Assembly: GCF_001723285.1 (NCBI RefSeq)
Contig: NZ_LPWG01000013.1
Coordinates: 248,001-312,000 of the forward strand
Direction: 5' to 3'
Origin: Methyloceanibacter methanicus
GTDB taxonomy: Bacteria; Pseudomonadota; Alphaproteobacteria; Rhizobiales; Methyloligellaceae
Length of the DNA: 64,000 nt
Positions 1 through 8,930 of this stretch are shown piece after piece (position 1 is the first letter of the stretch; each line of letters begins with the position of its first letter). The position numbers were made by a program, and so were the translations under genes. The notes beneath the pieces were generated by a model that did not search any database, was not told the origin of the DNA, and was given only the letters and a program-made list of their open reading frames with translations.

Positions 1-2
1 TG

Positions 3-134
3 GCGTTCGGGTCGGACTCGCTGGCCATCGTCGTCATCGGTCTCGTGGCGTTCAGCGCGCTTGCCATCGTGTGCAAGCAGCACTGGCCGCGCCGCACCGC
101 GCGGACAAAACCCGGCCTGGAAGCCAGCCCTTAG
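3..134 (+). CDS. C-terminal fragment of a membrane protein (cut by window edge)
   Basis: An open frame runs in from the left edge and stops at a TAG at 132-134, giving 43 residues. It encodes a hydrophobic helix (LAIVVIGLVAFSALAIV) followed by a basic, presumably cytoplasmic tail rich in Arg, Lys and Pro. This pattern fits the last transmembrane segment of a polytopic transporter, but too little is present to name the family. It converges with the S10 peptidase gene on the other strand. Confidence 0.5.
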   Translation, partial: AFGSDSLAIVVIGLVAFSALAIVCKQHWPRRTARTKPGLEASP

Positions 135-145
135 AAATCGGATGC

Positions 146-1843
146 CTAGGACCCGTTGTCGCCGAGCGCGCGGGCGTACATCGCCTTGGCGTCTTGTTTC
201 AGATCCTGACGCGATGAGGCGCGCAGGTACAGCATGTGCCCGCCCGCATAGTTGCGCAGTTCGATCGGGTTCGCGCCTTTCAGCGGCGGCAATTGCGCCA
301 CGAGATAGGCAGGCACGGAATAGGGCGTGATCAGATCGGTGTAACCGCTGGCGATCAGGACTTCGAGTTTGCGATTGGCGGCGCGGGCATCCTGGATGTC
401 GTCCAAGACGCCGGCATAGCCTTGCTTTGTCGGACTCGTGCCGAAGTCCCAGCTCTTGCTGACTTTCCGGTTGAGCAGATTGAAGCTCTCGTCGGTTTTG
501 TACTGCAGGTCCTCCGAGACGTAGCGCACGAAGGCCGACGACCACAGCGGGACGGTCGCATCCAGCACCGGATCGGGGCCGCGTGGCCAGGCGCTCGACG
601 GGTGCGGATCGGGGCCGCCGACGCTGCCGTCATACAGGCTGAGGACTTGTCCGCCGCTCCGGTCGAATTCCTTGACGAACAAGGACTGGGGGACGCGGGC
701 GAAATGGCGCTGAACCTTCTCCAACGGAAGACCCGTGAGTTCGGCCACTTTTGCGCTTGCGGCTTCGCCACCCTTCTGCAGCCCTGCGGCGAGCGCCACG
801 AGGTAGTCGGTCATGGCGTAGCGCTCCACGTCCTTCAGGGCGCTCGCGAGCGCTTCGCGCGTGGTGGTTCCCTCGCTTTCCAGCTTCACCGCGGTATAGG
901 AGGGCAGTTGCAGGGCCCAAGGCAGCGGGTCGTAATCCTCGCCACGCAGCATAGAGAACTCGAGCGCCGGGGAGATCAGCACGAGGCCGCTCGGGGAGAC
1001 GCTGCCTTTGCGCTGCAGTTTCCGGGTGACCACGGCCACGCGGAAGCCGCCATAGCTTTCGCCGGCAAGGAACACCGGCGCGCCCATGCGGCCCGTCTGG
1101 GTGAGATAAAGGCGAACGAATTCGGCGAGCGATTCCGCGTCCTGGTCGACGCCCCAAAAATCCTTATCGGACTTCGTGCCGGCGGCCCCGCTATAGCCCG
1201 TACCGACAGGATCGACGAACACGAGATCGGTGAAGTCCAGCCAGCTGGCATCGTTGGGAATGAGTCGGGGGGGCGGACCGGTGAGCGCGCCTTCCTCCGT
1301 CGTGGCCACGACCTTCGGCCCCATGGCGCCAAGGTGAAGATAGGTCGAGGCCGCGCCGGGGCCGCCATTGAAGACGAAGGTGATCGGCCGGTCGGGGTCC
1401 GCCGCTTGCGCGGTATAGGCGGTGTAGAAGATTTCCGCCACGGGTTTGCCGGACGTGTCGTGCGGTTTGATCGTTCCTGCGATCGCCGTGTAGGGAATGT
1501 CCTGCCCGTCTTGTTTCAGCACGTGATGGGTCGTCACGTCGGGCGGCAGGCGGAGGGGTTTTTCCGCGGTGCCTTCGCTCTTCTCCGCGCTCTTCGAGTC
1601 CTCTGCGCCGGACTCGGTGTTGTTGCTGGTTTCGGTTTTCGGCGCCTCGTCGGACGCGGCGTCGCCTTGATAGGTTTCGTCGGCGAAGCCTGCGCTTGGC
1701 AAGGCCGCCGTCATGGCGGCGAGTAAGAGGCCGGCAAGAAGGCAGACAAAGACCCAACTGGCGGGGGCTCCAGGGGAACGGCGTCTGGGGGGCGCTGGGG
1801 GAACGGTCACGGTGTCTCCGGTTTCGATATCGTCTGAGGGCAT
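146..1843 (-). CDS. S10 family serine carboxypeptidase-like peptidase
   Basis: The 565-residue protein has a basic N-terminus, one hydrophobic segment (about residues 29-50, a signal peptide or anchor), then an acidic Ser/Glu-rich linker. The alpha/beta-hydrolase domain shows the family's oxyanion strand FNGGPGAAS, the nucleophile motif GESYGG near residue 260, an Asp in YTDLITPY near residue 502 and a C-terminal His in GGHMLYL. These are the S10 catalytic triad elements. It likely acts in the periplasm as an exopeptidase; its substrate is unknown. The first ATG is used; a later start at the hydrophobic segment is possible. Confidence 0.88.
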   Translation of the reverse strand: MPSDDIETGDTVTVPPAPPRRRSPGAPASWVFVCLLAGLLLAAMTAALPSAGFADETYQGDAASDEAPKTETSNNTESGAEDSKSAEKSEGTAEKPLRLPPDVTTHHVLKQDGQDIPYTAIAGTIKPHDTSGKPVAEIFYTAYTAQAADPDRPITFVFNGGPGAASTYLHLGAMGPKVVATTEEGALTGPPPRLIPNDASWLDFTDLVFVDPVGTGYSGAAGTKSDKDFWGVDQDAESLAEFVRLYLTQTGRMGAPVFLAGESYGGFRVAVVTRKLQRKGSVSPSGLVLISPALEFSMLRGEDYDPLPWALQLPSYTAVKLESEGTTTREALASALKDVERYAMTDYLVALAAGLQKGGEAASAKVAELTGLPLEKVQRHFARVPQSLFVKEFDRSGGQVLSLYDGSVGGPDPHPSSAWPRGPDPVLDATVPLWSSAFVRYVSEDLQYKTDESFNLLNRKVSKSWDFGTSPTKQGYAGVLDDIQDARAANRKLEVLIASGYTDLITPYSVPAYLVAQLPPLKGANPIELRNYAGGHMLYLRASSRQDLKQDAKAMYARALGDNGS

Positions 1844-1955
1844 ACACGCTCATATAGCCAGCTAAGCGCATATGCGGGCGGTCTCAAGGCAGGCCCGCTG
1901 CAATCACGGAGCTTTGACCTTGACCGCGCCATGATTGGGGCTCAAGCAACCGGCG

Positions 1956-2237
1956 ATGGTGAGAAGGTTCTTCATTCCGGCGGCCCTGCTGTCTCTTGCG
2001 CTTGTGCTCTCCGCTTGCGCCTCGCGTGGGGAGGTGGAGGCTGGGCGCCTTGCCAAGGAGGAAGCCTTCAAGGCCGAGGACGATGCGAAATGCCGGAGCG
2101 CGGACATGACGCCGGGCGAACCGGCCTACGAGGCCTGCCGGCAGGATCTGGCGGCGAAACGGGCCCAAAAGGCCGAAATCGACTATCAGAAAGCACGCGA
2201 TTTCGACCGGGTTCTCGGCGGCCTCAACGACCTCTAG
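1956..2237 (+). CDS. small lipoprotein of unknown function
   Basis: This 93-residue protein begins MVRRFF, followed by a hydrophobic segment and a lipobox LSAC, so the Cys at about residue 20 should be lipidated and the mature part (Glu/Lys/Ala-rich, with two further Cys) lies in the periplasm. The ATG at 1956 places the lipobox correctly; an in-frame ATG at 1935 would add seven unneeded residues. It is divergent from the S10 peptidase. No family is recognised. Confidence 0.65.
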   Translation: MVRRFFIPAALLSLALVLSACASRGEVEAGRLAKEEAFKAEDDAKCRSADMTPGEPAYEACRQDLAAKRAQKAEIDYQKARDFDRVLGGLNDL

Positions 2238-2597
2238 GCGGCAAGAACCTCTCCGTTCCACCTAAATTCGTCACGATACAGAACGCCTTGCTAGAGGGCT
2301 ATTGGCCGTCATGGCGATGACGGCTAAAGTGCCGTTTGGCGGAAATTGACAACGTGCTGTTCTCCCCGGCTCAGCCTGGCAGAAGTGGGTCGCACGCAAG
2401 GGTCCCGCCGGGGGAACTTGGCGTTCCAGCCCATGGCAGGGTGCATGGCGAGGGACGTGACAAGGCGCGTGGGCGGCGAAGGCCCGCTCATTTCGAAGTC
2501 GTTGCCGATCGAGGCTCGCGCCGTGCCGCGAGGCTCGTCGTGGTTGGAAGCCGGTCGCGGAGAAGGGGCCGGCTGGGAGTCAGGTGAGGGCAACCGC
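2238..2597. other. 360-base gap without a supported gene
   Basis: An open frame runs in phase upstream of the next gene from about 2346, but its translation is low-complexity Arg/Gly/Ser without features. I treat it as 5' untranslated or promoter sequence. No clear promoter, terminator or RNA is visible. Confidence 0.4.
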
Positions 2598-4101
2598 ATG
2601 GGCAGTCCGACGCGAAAACGACGTGCCTGGACGACCTTTGATGACGATGTGGATGCGCAGGAGTCCGCGGCCCTAGAGGCGTCGCTTGCCGCAGCCAAGG
2701 ATCGGGCCGCCGAATCCGGCGCGCTTCTGTCGAGCGCCAAGGAAGACCTCAGCGATCATCAGCGTTGGCTCCAGGCCCAGAGTGCCGCCGTCCGTCGGGA
2801 CCGGGAACGTCATGAGCGGTGGCTTCAGCGTCAGCGTGACCTTCGGGCCGCCAGCGTCAAGAAGGACCGCCTCCGGCGTCACCGCAGGGTCATGCGGCAA
2901 CGTGCACTCCAGGCGCTCCGGCAGGCCTTTCTCGATCTCTTCGGATTTTTCTGGTCGTGGGTCGCCTTTGGGTTAGGCAAGGTTGCGGGAGGCGTCGGTT
3001 TCATCGCGCGCTCCATCGCGATGGGCGCCACCTATGTGTGGCGGGCCATCGTGCGGGCCCTCTCGTCCGCGTTCCGAGGCGCGGGTCAATTCCTTGGCGC
3101 CGTGGGGGGCGCCTCTGCGCAAGGGGCGCTATGGACCGCGTCCAAGATCGGCGCGGCCGGGCGCGCGGCCGGCAAGGGCGTTGCGGCCGGAGCGGCCTGG
3201 AGCGGAGGGAAAGCGAAGGCCTCGGCCCGGGCCGGCGGCCAGGCGCTGTCGGGCCGGCTCGCTCGTCCGTCGCCTCCGAGGCCGCGAACTTCTCTCGCAA
3301 GGCCGGGAGTGCTCTCGGCAGCGGGCTGTCGACGACAGGGCACAGCGCGGCGGCTCTTGCCGCGACCACCGGCCATGGCCTTTCCTCCGGCGCTTCGGCC
3401 GCCGCTCAAAGGGCGTCCGCCTTGGGGGCGTCGGGCGGCCGTGGCCTGTCGCATGCCTTCGCGTGGACCGCATCGCGCGCCGCCGCCATCCCTTCGAAAC
3501 TGTACATTCACGTCGCGCGGCTGGGTCACGAGGTTCAGCATTTTGCGCGTGTCCGCGCGGCCGCGCCGCGCTCGCTGCCAGAGGGATCCCAGAGCCATAA
3601 TGTGCCCCGGGCGGACGTGGATGGTGCCGCGCATACGGCGTCGGTCCATGTGTTCGAGACCTATGGGCCCCACCCCGAGGGCACGATGCTTTTCGGCCAG
3701 CCCGCGAACGATCCGTGGACGGCAAGCGCGCTCCGGACCGCAGGTGCCGTCGATGATCGTGGCGTCCGGAGGTTGAGCGACGACGACGTCGCAGGAGCCC
3801 AAGGCCGCACGGACGCGCAGGCCTCTTGTCCGCAGCGGTTTCAGGCGTTGCCGTCGGGACGGCGACTGTGGTGTCATCGTGGGCGCGGGACGTGCGGGGC
3901 CGGGCCGATGGCTTTGCGGCGCGGGCGCGGCGTAACGCCACGACCGGCTCGGTCTGGCTGCGCGGACAGGCTGCACGCGCCGTTGCCTTTGTGCAGACCG
4001 GCGTCGATGCCTTGGGCGACCGCGTCGCAAGCAGGCAGGACAGCGTCGTCGCGCGGGGCGCAGACTGGGCGCGAAAGAAAGGCTCGACCTCAGTCACATG
4101 A
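2598..4101 (+). pseudogene. Ala/Gly-rich membrane protein, broken by two frameshifts in this sequence
   Basis: Starting at ATG 2598, frame 1 gives a charged helical, coiled-coil-like N-terminus (many Arg/Glu/Gln), then hydrophobic segments (LFGFFWSWVAFGLGKV, GGVGFIARSIAMGATYV) and an Ala/Gly/Ser-rich repeat-like region. Near 3260 the sensible protein continues in another frame (SSVASEAANFSRKAGSALGS). Near 3825 it moves to a third frame (LLSAAVSGVAVGTATVV), ending at TGA 4099-4101. Both shifts fit a missing single base. The stop overlaps the start of the next gene (ATGA), so the two form an operon. Real decay and sequencing error cannot be separated here. No family is recognised. Confidence 0.55.
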
Positions 4102-4688
4102 TGATCATCGCCGGTGCCGTGTTGCTGCTCCTTGGGGGCCTCCTGCTCGGAGGCGGCCTGTTGATGCGTTCGGCCTCTGGCCCCGTGATCGCCGCCGAAG
4201 CCCCGGAAGAGACCTTCTCGAAGATCTCCTGGGCCTTCGACGAGCCCGCGCTGCCGCTGGCGGAGCGGGCCGTCTTCACCCTTTCGGGGTCGCCCGAGTC
4301 GTTCCTGATCAACGGGATCTCCATCGCCGGCGTCAACAATTCCGACGAGACGCTGACGGGCTTGGAAGCCGCCCTCAGCCCCGATGTGAAACGGCCCGAG
4401 TTGCGGCTCGAAGTGGCCGTTGTGCCCCAGGATCCCAAGACGGGGACAAACGACGCCTTGAGCGTGCCGCCTGGCGCGTCCTTCCGCTTGAACTTCCTGT
4501 TTCCCCCGGAGGCGACGGGTAGCGCGGACGGCCTGTCGGTCGAGGACTTCTTCGAGTCCTATGGCGGCCTCCTGTTGACGCTTCGCTATGCCGCGGACGG
4601 CACGGAGAAATCGGTGATCCAATATCTGGAGCCGGAGATGCTCAAGACGCAGCTCGACGAGGTCTCCGCCCAAGCGGGCGAGTCCTAG
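4098..4688 (+). CDS. membrane-anchored hypothetical protein
   Basis: The 196-residue product has an N-terminal transmembrane helix with a Gly/Leu-rich core (LLLLGGLLLGGGLLM), then a soluble domain of mixed beta character, probably extracytoplasmic. Its start overlaps the stop of the upstream frameshifted gene by ATGA, implying translational coupling and shared function, perhaps in the cell envelope. No domain is recognised. Confidence 0.6.
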   Translation: MMIIAGAVLLLLGGLLLGGGLLMRSASGPVIAAEAPEETFSKISWAFDEPALPLAERAVFTLSGSPESFLINGISIAGVNNSDETLTGLEAALSPDVKRPELRLEVAVVPQDPKTGTNDALSVPPGASFRLNFLFPPEATGSADGLSVEDFFESYGGLLLTLRYAADGTEKSVIQYLEPEMLKTQLDEVSAQAGES

Positions 4689-4706
4689 GCCAAATGCGTT
4701 TGAGGG

Positions 4707-5015
4707 CTAATTGCAGTCGATCTTGAGCGCGGCGCAGTTCCGCATCTGAACGCAGACATTGTAGCGGTTGCAGCAGGACGTGCTGCACCCGGCGACATCG
4801 GCGTTCGCCGACAGCGCGCGCGCGGCGCAGACATCGTTGCAGGACTGCAGGCCGTTGGTGCAGACGCGCACGGACTGGCTTCCGGCACTGCAAGCCGACG
4901 GCGTGGGCACGAGCGATTGGGCCGGTTGCGAGGCATCTTGGGCGTGCGCCGTTTGGGCAAAGGCCCCGCAGCCGAGAAGAAGGACCACAAGCAAAAGCAC
5001 TCCGAACCGTGTCAT
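4707..5015 (-). CDS. small Cys-rich secreted protein
   Basis: The 102-residue product starts at MTRFG with a clear signal peptide (hydrophobic VLLLVVLLLGCGAFA, cleavage probably after AHA). The mature part of about 75 residues holds ten Cys, including a CC pair, so it is probably disulphide-stabilised in the periplasm or outside. A longer in-frame start upstream would spoil the signal peptide. It converges with the upstream membrane gene. The function is unknown; the Cys pattern could suit a small structural or inhibitor fold. Confidence 0.6.
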   Translation of the reverse strand: MTRFGVLLLVVLLLGCGAFAQTAHAQDASQPAQSLVPTPSACSAGSQSVRVCTNGLQSCNDVCAARALSANADVAGCSTSCCNRYNVCVQMRNCAALKIDCN

Positions 5016-5268
5016 GTGACGCGCCACCCTATCGATCTGATCCTTGAACGTCTCACCCTTGTGGGGTCCCCGTGCCCGTCGGGCGGCGGGCCGCCCCCTC
5101 GGCGGCGCCATCATAGGGTCCTCGTCACGCGATGCGAAACCCCTTCTCGTGCCGCAGTTGGCCCTTGGACGGCCCCGGGGACGGGCGGGAGACCCTGTTA
5201 CGAAAGCATCGCATTCGCGCGTTACCTATGCGTGTTCCTTCGATCCCCATGACGCTGAGGAAATTCAG

Positions 5269-6685
5269 GTGAAACACGCGCTGAACGGTCTTTCGACGAT
5301 TGCTCTGGCCGCCGCTGTGACGGCCCTCTCCACGATCTCCGCAGTTGCGGAGGGTCCGATCCTCGTCACGAACGCTGAGGATAGCGGCGAAGGTTCGCTG
5401 CGGGCGGCCCTCGAGACGGCCGCCAAGTCCGACGGCCTCACCCAAATCCTGGTCGCGACCGACGGCGATGTCGAAATCGATTCCGCGCTCGTCTATGCGG
5501 GCAGGGCGCCGCTTGCGATCCACGGCAAGGGTCAGACCGTGAAGTCGAAGGTGGACACGACGCTGTTCGTCGTCAGCGAAGGCGCCGATCTCACGGTCGA
5601 GAGCTTGAACTTCGCAGGACCGGGAAACTTCAGCGTCGAGAACCGGGGCAAAGCCAGCAAGGGCCTCTTCGTGGATATGCGTGAGGACCAGATCGGCGTC
5701 GTGACGCTCGTCCTCGACGATGTGAAAGTGTCGGGCGTTGCCTATCACGGTGTCCACATCTCCGATTGCGATCTCGCCGACGAGTGCGGCGCGGGCCGCG
5801 GCGGCAAGGGCGGCGGCTCGGAGCCTCGATCGTGGTGCGGCTCAACGACGTGGAGATCGACGATGTCGGCAATGGGCATTTCGATGCGGACGGCATGCGG
5901 GTGGACGAGCGCGGCGGCGGCGACATCTTCTTCTATGCCAAGGACTCCGAATTTACGAATGCCGGCGCGGATGGTCTGGAACTCGACGAAGGCCAGGAGG
6001 GCAGCGTGTTCGTGACCGTGGTCGACTCCAAGTTCGACGACAACGGCAATTACTGCGACGGCAAGGTCCTGGAGAGCTTCCTGCCCAAGGAGCCGGAAGG
6101 CGAATTCGAGGACGGCGAGAAGAAGGATTCAGACATTCCGGCTGCCGTGACGGGCACGCCGGACGATGGTTGCTTCGAGCGCGAGGTCGAACTCTACGAG
6201 TCCGGTTCGGTCAAGGAATACGAGATCGGTCTCGACTTCGACGACGGTTTCGATGTCGACGAGGCGGGTCCCGGCGATTTGTGGGCCCTGATCGTCGACA
6301 CCTCGGTCAACGGCAATCACGACGAGGGGCTGGATTTCGGCGAGGAAGACGAGGGCAGCCTCAAGCTTGGCGTCTGGAACACCGAAGCCAAGAACAACAC
6401 CGACGACGGACTCAAGATGGTCGAGAGCGGGGCGGGGAATGTCGCGGCTCTGCTGGCCAAGCTGACGTCCAAGGACAATGGCGGCAAGGGCGCGGTCTCA
6501 AGCAGAAAGACGACGGCAATCTCAACGTGACCGTCAACAAGAGCCGGACGGCAGGCAATGACGACGGCGAGGAGTCGGGCCTGGAAGTGCTGCAAGAGGG
6601 CAGCGGCGAGGGGACCTTGCGGATCGTCGACTCGGAGATCGAAGACGGCGTCGACACCGAGAACGTCGACGTGACCGAAGAATAG
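5269..6685 (+). pseudogene. acidic secreted repeat protein (beta-helix-like), two frameshifts
   Basis: The GTG start at 5269 follows a GAGG Shine-Dalgarno and leads a signal peptide (LSTIALAAAVTALS...AVAEG). The mature protein repeats short Asp/Gly/Asn-rich units such as VVDSKFDDNGN, DTSVNGNHDEG and DSEIEDGVD, with alternating hydrophobic strands. This is what a right-handed parallel beta-helix or calcium-binding surface protein looks like. Reading frames change near 5815 and near 6498; each fits one missing base, and the combined protein would be about 470 residues. Strongly acidic overall. Confidence 0.55.
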
Positions 6686-6829
6686 CTTCCGGGCGCTTCG
6701 GCGGCGGGTCCATCGGCATCGCGGGGCGGCACTGGCCAGAGCCGCCCCGTTTGCGTGCCGGTCGACGTCCACAGCATTTGCGGTCTGGCGCGTTGACGGC
6801 CGCTCCGTCAGGACGCTGTATACGCGTCT

Positions 6830-7447
6830 ATGACCGCACGCGAGCTCTCCGCCGTTATCCTGTACGACGCTCAACACAGGATCCTGCTGCAACATCGCAC
6901 GGACGATGCGCCCACCTTTCCGGGCTATTGGTCCTTTTTCGGCGGCGGGGTTGAGCCTGGGGAGACGCCCGAACAGGCGGCTGTCCGGGAAGCGCTCGAG
7001 GAACTGTCCTATACGCTCAAGCGGCCCCAGCACTGGTTGACCCAGCCCTTCGTCCATGAGGGCCGGACCTACACCCAACACATCTTTCTCGAACGATATG
7101 ACGGTGCGGCGCTGGTCCTCGGCGAAGGTCAGGCCATGAAGTGGTTCGCGACACACGAGACGGGGCCGCTTTTGATGAGCCCCCATTCCAGAGCCGCCGT
7201 GGAGGCTCTGGGCCGCTGGTTCGCACGGCACAAGGCACCGACGTGGAAGGTGACGGAGAGGCGGGCTCCTTCGATGCGCATCCTCAAGGAGATCCTGGTC
7301 CTGGCGATCATCGTCCTCGTCCTCGCCTATGCCGCGCGTCAACTGGAAGGCCTCGATGCCGGTGAGATTGACCCTCGCGTGCCACCCTTGACGACGACGC
7401 TCAAGCAGTGGCTCGGCTTCGACGACACCCCGGAAGAGGGACGATAG
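6830..7447 (+). CDS. NUDIX hydrolase with C-terminal membrane tail
   Basis: The 205-residue protein has a NUDIX box: G39-x5-E45-x7-R53-E54-x2-E57-E58, with Ser where a Gly usually follows. These residues bind Mg and hydrolyse a nucleoside-diphosphate-linked substrate, here unidentified. The catalytic domain ends near residue 135. A second part follows, with a transmembrane helix (ILVLAIIVLVLAYAA, about residues 152-166) and a short polar tail, unusual for this family. The tail begins with its own Met, so a fusion of two genes or a lost stop is possible. It is the last gene before the island. Confidence 0.8.
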   Translation: MTARELSAVILYDAQHRILLQHRTDDAPTFPGYWSFFGGGVEPGETPEQAAVREALEELSYTLKRPQHWLTQPFVHEGRTYTQHIFLERYDGAALVLGEGQAMKWFATHETGPLLMSPHSRAAVEALGRWFARHKAPTWKVTERRAPSMRILKEILVLAIIVLVLAYAARQLEGLDAGEIDPRVPPLTTTLKQWLGFDDTPEEGR

Positions 7448-7489
7448 TGCGACAATGAACGCGTCCATCGTCGTGGACTTGGAGAGTGG

Positions 7490-7537
7490 TGGTGCCGGCT
7501 GCAGGAGTCGAACCCGCGACCTACTGATTACAAATCA
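7490..7537 (-). repeat. left attachment site: 48-bp copy of the tRNA-Thr 3' end
   Basis: This is identical to 16947-16994. It covers the anticodon 3' side, T arm, acceptor 3' strand and a few bases beyond the tRNA end. Past 7537 the sequence diverges into AT-rich island DNA, so there is no anticodon-stem 5' side or D arm and the copy is not a working tRNA. Confidence 0.92.
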
Positions 7538-7603
7538 TTTTTAGTAAATTATGTATTAAAATCAATAACTTATGTTTTTGGAGGAATCGGTAGATAGACA
7601 GGG

Positions 7604-7617
7604 TTTTCCTAGGAAAA
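7604..7617. repeat. 14-bp perfect palindrome inside island left end
   Basis: TTTTCCTAGGAAAA is a perfect palindrome about 67 bp inside the left attachment repeat. It could bind a recombination directionality factor or regulator; that role is inference. Confidence 0.4.
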
Positions 7618-7658
7618 ATCAAGCGCAGCCTTGTCAGTGATCGGGGACGATTTCGGCA

Positions 7659-7691
7659 CTTTTCGAAAAGTTGGTAGCTATATGGTAGCTA
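7659..7691. repeat. left arm-type site: palindrome plus double GGTAGCTA repeat
   Basis: The palindrome CTTTTCGAAAAG (7659-7670) directly precedes TGGTAGCTATATGGTAGCTA (7672-7691), which holds two GGTAGCTA boxes 11 bp apart. The same 20-mer with one mismatch lies at 16868-16887 near the other end, in the same orientation. Paired boxes just inside both ends resemble arm-type binding sites of tyrosine integrases. Confidence 0.5.
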
Positions 7692-7789
7692 CGAGGGAGC
7701 CAGCAATCGAAGCAATAGAGCTGCGACAAAGGGCACTATGGTCGGAAGAATTGCGGGCGGGCGCAAAGTTCGATCGAAGGGGTTGGTAG

Positions 7790-7999
7790 GTGACGAGAAA
7801 TCAAAACGATGAGACAGCCAACCGCTATGGCTTTGGCCGCGAGGTGTATCGTGCTGGCGCAATTCCACCCGAGCTGATTGAATTGGTGGAACATGCCAAG
7901 GCGTGGGATGCGGCCGCAAGTTTCGATGACGAGATGGCAGTTAAGCAGGGCCGGAGTGGGGACAGAGATCGCCATACAAGGCGAGGCGGCCCTTCCTAG
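7790..7999 (+). CDS. small hypothetical protein in island
   Basis: A 69-codon frame opens at GTG 7790 behind an AAGGGG-like Shine-Dalgarno. The sequence is plausible as protein for its first 50 residues (ELIELVEHAKAWDAAASF, helical), then turns Arg/Gly-rich. It is the only island gene on the plus strand. No family is recognised, and it may be spurious. Confidence 0.3.
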   Translation: MTRNQNDETANRYGFGREVYRAGAIPPELIELVEHAKAWDAAASFDDEMAVKQGRSGDRDRHTRRGGPS

Positions 8000-8088
8000 G
8001 CACTGGCATCTTCTCGGGCAATTATGTTCGCAATCTGATCCTCCGTTTTCCTAAACATGACGGCGGACCTTCATTGGGGGAGGCTCAC

Positions 8089-8805
8089 TCAGCTGCGGAC
8101 GCGCGCGCAGTAGTCTTCAAAAGATTGAGCGGACGAAGTGCTACGGACATCAGCGTAAAACTCAGCGATGCGATCGAGACGCACCTCGGAGTTCTGATGG
8201 GTCAAGTTGCAATTGAATGCAACAATGGCATCGCTAGGCGGTGCCAACTTAGTCTCATTGACAATGAAGTTGGCGAGCGCACACGCCGAAAGGATACGCT
8301 CGTAGGCGCTGGTTAGGCGAGCTTTGTCCGCGGCAGAGCCGACAAAATCGTCGAAGTAAAGAGATACGAGTACGCCCTCGGCCATCGCTTCTTCAATTGC
8401 CTGTACTAAAGGCGACTGCAGAGTTACCAGTGTCGCCAGAATGGGAGACTGAACAAAACCGATTGGCAGCGTATACGAAGGCCGGACGTAGGGATTCTTC
8501 ACACACGACCATTCGGCAGACGTGCGTGCATCTCGATATCGGAGCCCACGGAGCACGCGTGTGACTCTGTTTCTCGCGATCGAGTAGTAGAAGTCCTTCA
8601 AGTCGATACGGAAGAAGAAAGAGTTTTCTCGATGAGCATGGAGTGCGGCGACGTGACCTCCGGACCTGTAATGGTAGACGTACGCGGGCAGCTCAATCCC
8701 GGCGCAGAATTCGATGATGTCCTTCCCCCGCCTCTTGCACTCATCGTTTGGTACGAAGATGTGCTTGCCCTTACGCTGGTAGGAGAACCTGTAATTTTCG
8801 CGCAT
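8089..8805 (-). CDS. compact reverse transcriptase (retron/UG/Abi-type, probably antiphage)
   Basis: From MRENYRF the protein is 238 residues and is nearly all RT palm and fingers. Motif A is RIDLKDFY (D68, F72), motif B region LPIGFVQSPILA (113-124), motif C YFDD (150-153, catalytic D152/D153), then the NETKL/AFNC region of motifs D-E. There is no group II intron maturase, thumb, integrase or retrotransposon domain, so it is a stand-alone RT of the kind found in retrons and defence-associated RTs. An in-frame start 10 codons upstream exists, but the chosen one fits the fold better. The 49-aa ORF overlaps its start. Subtype cannot be assigned by eye. Confidence 0.85.
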   Translation of the reverse strand: MRENYRFSYQRKGKHIFVPNDECKRRGKDIIEFCAGIELPAYVYHYRSGGHVAALHAHRENSFFFRIDLKDFYYSIARNRVTRVLRGLRYRDARTSAEWSCVKNPYVRPSYTLPIGFVQSPILATLVTLQSPLVQAIEEAMAEGVLVSLYFDDFVGSAADKARLTSAYERILSACALANFIVNETKLAPPSDAIVAFNCNLTHQNSEVRLDRIAEFYADVRSTSSAQSFEDYCARVRS

Positions 8806-8920
8806 GGCAGTTGACGACCTTGTCCGCGAGTTCATGGACCGCCTCGATGACCTTCATAAGGGTCAACAAGAGGAACAATACCTCACGAACAAGGTGCGTC
8901 CAGCGAATGAATTTCTTCAT
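8771..8920 (-). CDS. 49-aa hydrophobic ORF overlapping the reverse transcriptase start
   Basis: ATG 8920 is preceded by GGAG at good spacing, a better ribosome site than that of the RT itself. The peptide begins MKKFIRW and carries one hydrophobic stretch (VLFLLLTLMKVI) followed by a helical tail, so it may be a single-pass membrane peptide. It overlaps the RT start by 35 bases in another frame, suggesting translational coupling. It may be an effector or regulator of the RT module, or only a leader peptide. Confidence 0.5.
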   Translation of the reverse strand: MKKFIRWTHLVREVLFLLLTLMKVIEAVHELADKVVNCHARKLQVLLPA

Positions 8921-8930
8921 CTTGGACACT

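Noticed and set aside
236-1726. 496-codon frame antisense to the S10 peptidase gene
   Set aside because: The peptidase frame holds the catalytic motifs; the opposite frame is Arg/Gly/His-rich filler.
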